DNA from: an uncultured Prevotella sp. | Lineage (GTDB): Bacteria > Bacteroidota > Bacteroidia > Bacteroidales > Bacteroidaceae | Reading direction: 5' to 3' | Length of the DNA: 64,000 bases | NCBI GenBank assembly: GCA_900771975.1 | Contig: CAAGPV010000012.1 | Span: 134,733-198,732, forward strand | Part shown: piece by piece, positions 1-7,678 of the stretch | How positions within the stretch are numbered: position 1 is the first letter of the stretch | Layout: each line of letters starts with the position of its first letter | Notes under the pieces: generated by a model | Told to the model about the DNA's origin: nothing | The model's input: the letters and a program-made list of their open reading frames with translations, nothing else | Database searches by the model: none | Position numbers and translations under genes: made by a program

Positions 1-35
1 TGTTTGCTTGCGAATATATGCTACCTCCTTTGGCG

Positions 36-66
36 CAAAATTACAATAAATCGCCGACAAAGCAAA
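36..66 (-). promoter_or_regulatory. Bacteroidetes-type promoter reading left out of the window
   Basis: On the minus strand a TTTG (-33) lies at 63-66 and TAATTTTG (-7) at 36-43, separated by exactly 19 bases. A purine-rich AGGAGGT follows at about 24-31. The gene it drives begins beyond position 1. The rest of 1-312 holds a 22-bp-unit repeat (132-214) and a strong hairpin (240-290), and I see no gene in it. Confidence 0.6.
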
Positions 67-131
67 ATAAAAGCGGTGGGAATTGTTCCTTTAGCTACCC
101 TTGAAAAAAGCACAATCGGCTTGTTGTCTTC

Positions 132-214
132 CAATACCCTGTATTTTAGGAGCTAAAACACGGTATTTTAGCTCTTAAAACCGGCCTTTTTAGGAGCTAA
201 AACATAGGGTATTG
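132..214. repeat. 22-bp-unit dispersed repeat, copy A (3 units)
   Basis: Three consecutive 22-bp units start at 144, 166 and 188. Each has the form TTTTAG-N4-TAAAAC followed by a 6-base linker. The element is bounded by the inverted pair CAATACCCT (132-140) and AGGGTATTG (206-214). Related copies lie at 11543-11635, 35576-35658 and 59040-59133, all intergenic. The function is unknown; see findings. Confidence 0.85.
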
Positions 215-239
215 TTAACCTATTGATTGTCAGTTATAT

Positions 240-290
240 ACAAATGCAGGGAAGATTTTAAGGAATCTTCCCTGCATTTGTGTTTTTCCC
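240..290. terminator. Strong hairpin, terminator-like
   Basis: A perfect 18-bp stem (240-257 with 264-281) has a 6-base loop and a T run (283-287) on the plus strand. It lies about 30 bases past the stop of the leftward PL9 gene. On the minus strand the stem is followed by AT-rich sequence without a clear T tract, so its role as the PL9 terminator is likely by position only. Confidence 0.6.
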
Positions 291-312
291 TTTAGAAAGT
301 GGGGTAGAAGTG

Positions 313-2640
313 TTACTTCATAATTGCCTTGACAGTGGCATTGAGTTGGTTGCCTTTCACTTTTAGAAGAACCATTCCGTTTGCTTTTGGCAAGTAGATG
401 GAAGTGTTTGTGCCAAAGAAGGTGTGGTGTCCTAACAGTGTTCCGTTGGTGTCGTAGGCATAAAGAGTGTATTGCTCTTTTGCCTGTGCCCCTTCAATGT
501 TCACTATCACCTGTCCGTTAAAGGCTTGTACAAGTCTTACCCTTGCGTTGTCTGCCTGGCTCTTCACAATGGTTCCAATGCCGTCTGCAGCAGTACCGAA
601 GCTGATTTTCTTGCTTGTCAGTCCTAATTCAAAAGCGCCAAGATCGGGTGCTGTTCCTTCATATCTTATGGCTGGTACGGCAACTCCCTGGTCTGCATAT
701 TTCGTATTTTCGTCAATGACAGTGCCTTTGTCCACCATCAGTGCATTTCCTTCTATAGGGTGCGCCCATGTTATGTTGTCCCATTGCAGGTCGCCGTTGG
801 CGTCACGGTCGGCAATGAGGTTGGCATAGTCGTCTTCGCTCTGTACATTTGACGGGTCAAGGTTGAGGTCGCAGGTGACAACGGTGCCTACTGAGATTTC
901 CGTACGGCCGTACTTTTTGCTCTTTTCGCCCCATTTGGTGTTGTCGTTGTGATGTGTATCGGTTTTAAGGTTGTCGTTGATGGAGACGCAATTGGTGGCC
1001 ACCAGCTCGTGTCCCTCGGCAATGGGTTCGTAAGCTCTATACGAATAGGCCTTAGAAAGGGTTGCCCCATTGATGTTTTTCAAGGCATAACCTGTGCAGT
1101 TGTTCATGATGATGTCGCCAGTGTTATGGTTTTGGTCAAAGCCTTTGTTGACGTTGTTCACAGCTACGCAGCGATTGAGCACTACGTTCATGGCTCCTTG
1201 GTTAGAACCGCATTTAAATCCGTTGCCGTTACCTTTTGTTACAACTCCGTTTATGAGCGCATTCTCGTATGCCAGACAGTTTTCGAACACGATGGTGACG
1301 TTGTCTTTGAAGCCACCGTCTTTCTTAAAGAACACGTCATAGCCGTCGTCAGAGTTGTTATAGGCGCGACAACCATAGAAATAGTTACCTGTTCCGACAG
1401 AAATCTTGGGTGCAAAGCCGTCCGCATCGCCGTCACCTTCGTCTTTGTTCTCGTAAGCGTCACAGTTGAGAATGTAGTTATATGCACCGAGATTCTTTAT
1501 TTGAACGCCCGTATCGCCGTTTTTGTAGAACTTACAGTCCTCTATGATGTTGTCGTGGGCGTCTTGTGTGCGGTTGATAATGTCTTGTTGGGTGCCACCG
1601 GTGGGTTTGTTGCGTTCTATGAGCAGTCCGTTGTCGCTTGCGTTGGTGACATCCACATGATAGAAGTGCCAGTAAGACGAGGTCAGACGTATGCCTTGAT
1701 AGGGATTGTCGCTGTGTCCGTGGGCCGGATGGTTGCAGTTGATGACGGCGCGACCATCAAGACACACGAGCGAATTGTAGTTATCTGCCGTTCCGTTGCG
1801 GTCGTCAATATTGATACGCTCGGTAGGACGGTATTCACCGGCAGCAAGATAGATGGTTGTTCCTGGTTCTGTTGCCTTGTCTATGGCCAGTTGTATGCTT
1901 GCAAGAGGGGTTTCGGCAGTAGCACCATCGTTGTTGTCGTCACCGTTGGGGGCTACATATATCACTGGTCCATGCCCCAGTGTGGCTGTGGCAATAGGCT
2001 CATCTCCGGTCATATAGTTAAGTCCGCGTGTCTGGTCGTTGGGGTTGTCAGGGTTGCCCGGAGTCGTTCCACCACCACCTCCGGCAGCGGTAGAGTCGCC
2101 AATGCTCATTTTGTAGATGTACATACCGCCTTCTATGCCAATGGTGACGTTGCCGTCAGCGGTGACGGTTCCTGTTCCTGTCTGGTGATCTTTACCTGTT
2201 GAAGCGGGGAATGTTCCTTCTACATTGGTAAGTATCAACGAGCGTGTAGCTGTTTTCTTTGATGTACAGTACTCTATAGTGACCACGTCACCTGCCTTGC
2301 GGTTGGGAACGGTCAGCGAACAACCATCGCCCAGCCAAAGAGCAGATGTTTCTCCAGCCAGTCGGAGGTTGCCGTCTGTGTTGGCGGTGATGGTAAACTG
2401 CAGTCCTTCACACACGGAAAGTTCCACATCCGAGGCCTTCAGTGGAGCTTGTTCCAAAGCCTGTAGATAACAATAACGGCTTTTTGTGTCTGTTTTCCAA
2501 TTGGTGTCTGCTGTTATCAAGCTTACATCATTGGTCGGAACGGAGGTGAACGACCATTGCTTGTTGGTGTTTTCGGTCTCTTGGGCGAGCATACTTATGC
2601 TAAAGGCCAAACCCACCATCATTGTAATTGCTTTTTTCAT
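313..2640 (-). CDS. Secreted pectate lyase, PL9 family (right-handed beta-helix)
   Basis: The 775-residue protein has a signal peptide (residues 1-19, ending SMLAQ), an N-terminal beta-rich region to about 185, a Gly/Pro linker (about 186-204), a parallel beta-helix (about 225-660) and a sorting-like tail of about 90 residues. PL9 hallmarks are visible: DADGF at 405-409 and SDDGYD at 430-435 give the Asp cluster that binds catalytic calcium in this family, and K476 in GFKCG fits the catalytic base. Family knowledge predicts beta-elimination of polygalacturonate outside the cell. A -7 box TACATTTG (2707-2714, minus) lies 66 bases upstream of the ATG, without a good -33. It is monocistronic. 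The PL11 gene at 52 kb suggests a wider pectin-degrading capacity. Confidence 0.85.
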   Translation of the reverse strand: MKKAITMMVGLAFSISMLAQETENTNKQWSFTSVPTNDVSLITADTNWKTDTKSRYCYLQALEQAPLKASDVELSVCEGLQFTITANTDGNLRLAGETSALWLGDGCSLTVPNRKAGDVVTIEYCTSKKTATRSLILTNVEGTFPASTGKDHQTGTGTVTADGNVTIGIEGGMYIYKMSIGDSTAAGGGGGTTPGNPDNPNDQTRGLNYMTGDEPIATATLGHGPVIYVAPNGDDNNDGATAETPLASIQLAIDKATEPGTTIYLAAGEYRPTERINIDDRNGTADNYNSLVCLDGRAVINCNHPAHGHSDNPYQGIRLTSSYWHFYHVDVTNASDNGLLIERNKPTGGTQQDIINRTQDAHDNIIEDCKFYKNGDTGVQIKNLGAYNYILNCDAYENKDEGDGDADGFAPKISVGTGNYFYGCRAYNNSDDGYDVFFKKDGGFKDNVTIVFENCLAYENALINGVVTKGNGNGFKCGSNQGAMNVVLNRCVAVNNVNKGFDQNHNTGDIIMNNCTGYALKNINGATLSKAYSYRAYEPIAEGHELVATNCVSINDNLKTDTHHNDNTKWGEKSKKYGRTEISVGTVVTCDLNLDPSNVQSEDDYANLIADRDANGDLQWDNITWAHPIEGNALMVDKGTVIDENTKYADQGVAVPAIRYEGTAPDLGAFELGLTSKKISFGTAADGIGTIVKSQADNARVRLVQAFNGQVIVNIEGAQAKEQYTLYAYDTNGTLLGHHTFFGTNTSIYLPKANGMVLLKVKGNQLNATVKAIMK

Positions 2641-2911
2641 GTAGTTTTTAGGTTTTTAATTATTTGTTGTTCTAACTTGTTTTAGTCTGAATTTTCTATT
2701 TCATTGCAAATGTAGAGTTTTCTTACTACATACTTACAACGATATTTTAAGAAAGTAACGTAAACGTTATCATAAGTGTAAATCAGACATTTAAGCCTTT
2801 TATGGTGTGTGGAGTGGGGTTGGTATGTCCTCATATTGGTCTTGGTGTTTCTTTCTGTTTCTTTCCATGTTTTACGTTCTGTGTGTGTAAAGGAAAAAGA
2901 ATTTAAATAAT

Positions 2912-2942
2912 TTTGATAGTTTGTCATTTTCAGCTAACTTTG
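2912..2942 (+). promoter_or_regulatory. mutS promoter
   Basis: TTTG at 2912-2915, 19 bases, then TAACTTTG at 2935-2942. Transcription would start near 2949, inside the upstream extension of the open frame that begins with TTG at 2921. This supports the ATG at 2972 as the real start of mutS. The rest of 2641-2911 holds only the PL9 upstream region. Confidence 0.75.
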
Positions 2943-2971
2943 CAGTTTACATTAAAAACGAGGAAAAGCAA

Positions 2972-5635
2972 ATGGCAACAGACAAGCAGAAACTTACACC
3001 AATGATGCAACAGTACTTCTCATTGAAGGCTAAACATCCTGATGCACTTATGCTTTTCCGTTGTGGCGACTTCTATGAAACCTATTGCGATGATGCTATT
3101 GAAGCCTCGCGCATTCTCGGTATTACCCTAACACGCCGCAGCAACGGTTCTTCTTCTGGACAAACGGCAATGGCGGGCTTTCCCCATCATGCCCTCGACA
3201 CCTATCTTCCGAAGCTCATCAGGGCAGGAAAGCGCGTTGCAATATGCGACCAACTCGAAGATCCCAAGAAGAAACGAGCCCTGTTGAAAGGTAAAAAGGG
3301 GCTTACAGAGGCCGATAAGATGGTTAAGAGAGGCATTACCGAACTGGTGACGCCTGGTGTGGCCATGAGCGACAACGTTCTAAACTACAAAGAAAACAAC
3401 TTTCTTGCAGCCATTCATTTTGGTAAAGCCCACTGTGGGGTGGCTTTTTTGGATATATCCACGGGAGAGTTTCTTACTGGCGAGGGCACTTTTGATTATG
3501 TAGAGAAACTACTTGCTAATTTTTCGCCTAAGGAAGTGCTCTACAACAGGGATAAGAAGCAAGAGTTTGAGCAGCATTTCGGCACCCGTTTGTGTACTTT
3601 TGAACTTGATGATTGGGTTTTTACCGAGCAAACGGGGCGTCAGAAACTTCTCAAACACTTCGGAACCAAAAATCTTAAAGGCTTCGGTGTTGACCATTTG
3701 CATGACGGCATCATCGCTTCTGGGGCCATCATGCAGTATCTTGAGCTCACCCAGCACACCCATATCAACCATATTACCTCCTTGTCTCGTATCGAAGAAG
3801 ACCGGTATGTCCGTCTTGACAGCTTCACCATTCGCTCGTTGGAGCTTGTTGCTCCCATGCAGGAAGGTGGAAGTTCACTTCTTTCGGTGATAGACCGCAC
3901 CATTACGCCTATGGGGGGCCGTATGTTGCGTCGCTGGTTGGTGTTTCCGCTCAAGAGCCAGCAGGCTATCGACGAGCGACTCAACGTGGTTGACTACTTC
4001 TTTCGGTCCACAGAGTTCAGCGATTGCCTCTCAGATGAGATGCATAGAGTGGGCGATTTGGAGCGAATAATTTCAAAAGTGGCTGTAGGACGCGTCTCTC
4101 CACGTGAGGTTGTTCAGCTAAAGACAGCCTTGAAAGCCATTGTTCCCATTAAAACTGCTTGCCTCTACGCCCAGAATGACGCTCTTAAGCGGGTAGGAGA
4201 GCAGTTAAACCTGTGCGAAAGCCTACGAAACAGAATTGAACAGGAAATTCAGGCCGACCCACCTCAGCTTGTCAACCGCGGCAATGTCATAGCCTCAGGC
4301 TTTAACAAGGAGCTTGACGAACTTCGAACCATACGCGATGGCGGCAAACAGTACCTTATGGAAATACAACAAAGGGAGATTGAGTCCACAGGTATCAACT
4401 CGCTCAAGATAGGTTTCAATAATGTCTTTGGCTATTATCTTGAGGTGAGGAACACGTTTAAGGACCATGTGCCTTCCGAATGGGTACGTAAGCAGACCTT
4501 GGCACAGGCCGAACGCTATATCACCCCAGAGCTAAAAGAGTATGAAGAGAAAATTTTGGGGGCTGACGAAAAGATTCTTGCTTTGGAAACGCAGCTCTTC
4601 AACGAACTCATCCTCCAAATGCAGGAGTTCATTCCTCAGATTCAAATCAATGCCAACCTCATTGCCCAACTCGATTGCTTACATTCTTTCGCTCTCACTG
4701 CCGAGGAAAACCGTTATGTTCGCCCCGTTGTTGACGACTCAACAGTGATAGACATAAAGCAAGGACGCCACCCGGTGATAGAAACTCAGTTGCCTATTGG
4801 CGAGAAGTATGTTCCCAACGACATCTATTTGGACACCGAAAAGCAGCAAATAATGATGATTACAGGTCCTAATATGGCCGGTAAGTCAGCTCTGTTGCGC
4901 CAGACTGCACTGATTGTGCTCCTCTCCCAAATAGGTTGTTATGTGCCTGCCGACAGCGCTCGGGTAGGGTTGGTGGACAAAATCTTTACTCGTGTAGGTG
5001 CTTCCGACAACATCTCGTTAGGTGAGTCGACGTTTATGGTTGAGATGACAGAGGCAGCCAATATTCTCAACAATGTCACGCCACGTTCTTTGGTACTCTT
5101 TGACGAGTTGGGACGAGGCACTTCCACCTACGATGGCATTAGCATTGCGTGGGCAATAGTGGAGTATCTGCACGAGCATAGCAAGGCCCAGGCCCGCACA
5201 CTCTTTGCCACCCACTATCATGAACTGAACGAAATGGAAAAGTCCTTTTCGCGCATCAAGAACTATAACGTCAGTGTTAAGGAGGTGGACGGCCATGTAA
5301 TATTTCTCAGAAAACTGGTGCGTGGCGGCTCTGAACACTCTTTTGGTATTCATGTTGCTGAGATTGCAGGTATGCCGCGTAGTATCGTGAAGCGTGCAAA
5401 TGTTGTTCTTCAACAGTTGGAGGCCGACAATGCACAGGTGGGTAGTGTTGATAAACCTTCAGTGGAGCGCATCCAACGGGATGAAAACGATATGCAATTG
5501 TCGTTTTTCCAGTTGGACGACCCTGTATTGGTACAGGTAAGAGATGAAATATTAGGTCTTGATATCAACAACTTGACCCCTGTTGAAGCATTGAACAAGT
5601 TGAATGATATCAAGAAAATCGTACAGGGAAAATAG
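2972..5635 (+). CDS. mutS: DNA mismatch repair protein MutS
   Basis: The 887-residue protein recognises mismatches and starts methyl-independent repair with MutL. The N-terminal domain carries the mismatch-stacking F-x-E motif in CGDFYET. The ATPase has Walker A GPNMAGKS (about residues 632-639), Walker B DELGRG (about 711-716) and the conserved ATHYHEL. The length is normal for MutS1. The start at 2972 is chosen because the promoter covers the longer upstream frame and because MATDKQKLTPMMQQY is the usual beginning. Its stop codon directly abuts the stop of the convergent lgt gene, with no bases between. Confidence 0.97.
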   Translation: MATDKQKLTPMMQQYFSLKAKHPDALMLFRCGDFYETYCDDAIEASRILGITLTRRSNGSSSGQTAMAGFPHHALDTYLPKLIRAGKRVAICDQLEDPKKKRALLKGKKGLTEADKMVKRGITELVTPGVAMSDNVLNYKENNFLAAIHFGKAHCGVAFLDISTGEFLTGEGTFDYVEKLLANFSPKEVLYNRDKKQEFEQHFGTRLCTFELDDWVFTEQTGRQKLLKHFGTKNLKGFGVDHLHDGIIASGAIMQYLELTQHTHINHITSLSRIEEDRYVRLDSFTIRSLELVAPMQEGGSSLLSVIDRTITPMGGRMLRRWLVFPLKSQQAIDERLNVVDYFFRSTEFSDCLSDEMHRVGDLERIISKVAVGRVSPREVVQLKTALKAIVPIKTACLYAQNDALKRVGEQLNLCESLRNRIEQEIQADPPQLVNRGNVIASGFNKELDELRTIRDGGKQYLMEIQQREIESTGINSLKIGFNNVFGYYLEVRNTFKDHVPSEWVRKQTLAQAERYITPELKEYEEKILGADEKILALETQLFNELILQMQEFIPQIQINANLIAQLDCLHSFALTAEENRYVRPVVDDSTVIDIKQGRHPVIETQLPIGEKYVPNDIYLDTEKQQIMMITGPNMAGKSALLRQTALIVLLSQIGCYVPADSARVGLVDKIFTRVGASDNISLGESTFMVEMTEAANILNNVTPRSLVLFDELGRGTSTYDGISIAWAIVEYLHEHSKAQARTLFATHYHELNEMEKSFSRIKNYNVSVKEVDGHVIFLRKLVRGGSEHSFGIHVAEIAGMPRSIVKRANVVLQQLEADNAQVGSVDKPSVERIQRDENDMQLSFFQLDDPVLVQVRDEILGLDINNLTPVEALNKLNDIKKIVQGK

Positions 5636-6463
5636 TTATTTGCGAACGGCCCGTCCTATGCAAACTGCACCTATAAGGATGAAAGGAATGCTTAGGATTT
5701 GCCCCATGTCGAGTGTCAAACCGGCTTCAAAGGCTTCTTGCACCTCCTTAGTGTATTCAATGAAAAAGCGGAAGGTGAAGATGAGAAACAGACACAATCC
5801 AAAGTAAAGTCCTGATCCTACCTTTTGCGAATATTTCTTATAGACGGCCAGAATGAGCAAGAAGAAGCACAGGTAGGCAATGGCCTCGTAGAGTTGTCCT
5901 GGATGGCGGGGTGCTTTGTCGACATTGGCAAAGATAAAGGCCCAAGGTACGTCTGTCACCTTGCCTATAATCTCGGAGTTCATAAGGTTTCCAAGGCGTA
6001 TGAACATCGCCGTTATGCCCGAACAAATTCCCATAAAGTCGAGCACCACCCATGGCTTCATTCCTGAGCGTTTGATGTAAAGGTATAAACCGATAAGTAA
6101 TCCTATCACCCCTCCGTGTGATGCAAGCCCTTGATAGCCTACAAAATGCCATGAACCATCGCCCATGTGCCGGATAGGAACAATCATTTCTATGATGTGA
6201 TCCCACGAACCGAGAAAGTATGTAGGTTCGTAGAATAGGCAATGGCCCAGTCGGGCACCTACGAGTATGCTCAGAAAGACATATATGAAGAGTGGCTCAA
6301 ACTGCTGGTCTGAATAGTGATGACGCTTGTAGAGCCACTTCATCAGAAAAAATCCGCCCGCCAAACCCAATAGCCAGCACAACGAATACCAGCGAATAGC
6401 AAAACTGCCGAGGTGAACAGCCACCTCAGAAGGTTGCCAGTAGATGTATAAAAGGTCAGACAT
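5636..6463 (-). CDS. lgt: Prolipoprotein diacylglyceryl transferase
   Basis: The 275-residue inner-membrane enzyme moves diacylglycerol from phosphatidylglycerol to the lipobox cysteine of prolipoproteins. It has about seven hydrophobic segments. The Lgt signature is seen as IRLGNLMNSEIIG (family form GRxGNFxNxE), with a second conserved block RHPGQLYEA. Its ATG overlaps the end of ychF by 8 bases, so it is probably translated from the ychF transcript. Confidence 0.95.
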   Translation of the reverse strand: MSDLLYIYWQPSEVAVHLGSFAIRWYSLCWLLGLAGGFFLMKWLYKRHHYSDQQFEPLFIYVFLSILVGARLGHCLFYEPTYFLGSWDHIIEMIVPIRHMGDGSWHFVGYQGLASHGGVIGLLIGLYLYIKRSGMKPWVVLDFMGICSGITAMFIRLGNLMNSEIIGKVTDVPWAFIFANVDKAPRHPGQLYEAIAYLCFFLLILAVYKKYSQKVGSGLYFGLCLFLIFTFRFFIEYTKEVQEAFEAGLTLDMGQILSIPFILIGAVCIGRAVRK

Positions 6464-7559
6464 TGAAGCGGAAATGCATTATATCACCGTCCTGAACCTC
6501 GTAGTCTTTGCCTTCAATGCCAAGCTTTCCAGCCTCTCTTACGGCAGCTTCAGAACCATATTTCAAATAGTCTTCATACTTGATAACCTCTGCACGGATA
6601 AATCCTTTTTCGAAGTCTGTATGAATAACACCGGCACATTGTGGGGCTTTCCAGCCCTTATGGTAGGTCCATGCCTTTACTTCCATCTCGCCGGCAGTGA
6701 TGAATGTCTGCAGATTGAGCAAGTGGTAGGCTTTCTTTATCAGTCGGTTGACACCGCTTTCCTCTAATCCCAGCTCGTCAAGAAACATTTTTTTGTCTTC
6801 GTAAGTTTCTAACGAGGCAATGTCTTCTTCTGTCTTGGCGGCTATCACCATAGCTTCTGCACCCTCTTCTGCGGCCATTTGCTCTACGCGTTGACTATAT
6901 TCGTTGCCTGTTTTGGCGCTTGCCTCGTCCACGTTGGCTACGTACAGTACGGGTTTGGTGGTCAATAGGAAGAGGTCGTGGGCTGCCTTTTGCTCTTCTT
7001 TACTTTCAAATGTAACGCTACGGGCATTCTTTCCTTGTACCAGCACCTCTTTATAGGCTTCAAGAACGTTTACGAGCACCTTGGCGTCTTTGTTGCCTGA
7101 AGCTGCTATCTTTTGCTGCTTGGAAAGTTGCGACTCGATGGTTTCAAGGTCTTTCAGCTGCAATTCGGTGTCGATAATGCTTTTGTCCTCAATGGGATCT
7201 ACGGCATTACCTCCTTCGCGGACGATGTTGTCATCGTCAAAGCAGCGCACCACATGGATAATGGCATCACATTCGCGTATGTTTCCAAGAAACTTGTTGC
7301 CTAAGCCTTCACCTTTTGAAGCTCCTTTTACAAGGCCTGCTATGTCTACAATCTCACATGTTGCCGGCACGATGCGTCCTGGATGGACGATTTCTGCCAA
7401 TTTGTTAAGGCGTTCGTCGGGGACGGTGATAACGCCGAGGTTGGGTTCTATTGTACAAAAGGGGAAATTGGCTGCTTGCGCTTTGGCGCTCGACAGACAA
7501 TTGAAAAGTGTGGACTTCCCTACATTAGGCAGTCCAACGATGCCACATTTTAATGCCAT
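6456..7559 (-). CDS. ychF: Ribosome-binding ATPase YchF (Obg-related)
   Basis: The 367-residue P-loop protein has G1 GLPNVGKS near the N terminus, G3 DIAGLVKGA, and NVDE in place of the GTP-specific NKxD. That substitution marks the ATP-preferring YchF family. A coiled-coil insert and a C-terminal TGS domain follow (AWTYHKGWKAPQCAG and onward). It is transcribed leftward from a good promoter at 7590-7620 and lies first in a two-gene unit with lgt. Confidence 0.96.
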   Translation of the reverse strand: MALKCGIVGLPNVGKSTLFNCLSSAKAQAANFPFCTIEPNLGVITVPDERLNKLAEIVHPGRIVPATCEIVDIAGLVKGASKGEGLGNKFLGNIRECDAIIHVVRCFDDDNIVREGGNAVDPIEDKSIIDTELQLKDLETIESQLSKQQKIAASGNKDAKVLVNVLEAYKEVLVQGKNARSVTFESKEEQKAAHDLFLLTTKPVLYVANVDEASAKTGNEYSQRVEQMAAEEGAEAMVIAAKTEEDIASLETYEDKKMFLDELGLEESGVNRLIKKAYHLLNLQTFITAGEMEVKAWTYHKGWKAPQCAGVIHTDFEKGFIRAEVIKYEDYLKYGSEAAVREAGKLGIEGKDYEVQDGDIMHFRFNV

Positions 7560-7589
7560 TTTCTTCTTGTTTCCTATTTATTACTGTTG

Positions 7590-7620
7590 CAAAGTTACGC
7601 TAAAATAGTGGAACGTCAAA
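7590..7620 (-). promoter_or_regulatory. ychF-lgt promoter
   Basis: On the minus strand TTTG (7617-7620) and TAACTTTG (7590-7597) are separated by 19 bases. The -7 box ends 30 bases before the ychF ATG. Confidence 0.75.
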
Positions 7621-7678
7621 CAATTCATCTTCTTTTTCTTCTTATTGGGGTGGGGGAGCGGCCTTTTCAAGACCATCC

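Noticed and set aside
132..214. CRISPR array, because of regularly spaced palindromic units
   Set aside because: The unit is 22 bp with only a 6-base variable linker, there are 3-4 units per copy, and no cas genes are present. Spacers of about 30 bp are absent.
949..2202. 417-codon open frame on the plus strand opposite the PL9 gene
   Set aside because: It is antisense to a well-supported gene, has no signal peptide or family features, and its valine-rich composition is that of a reverse-complement shadow.
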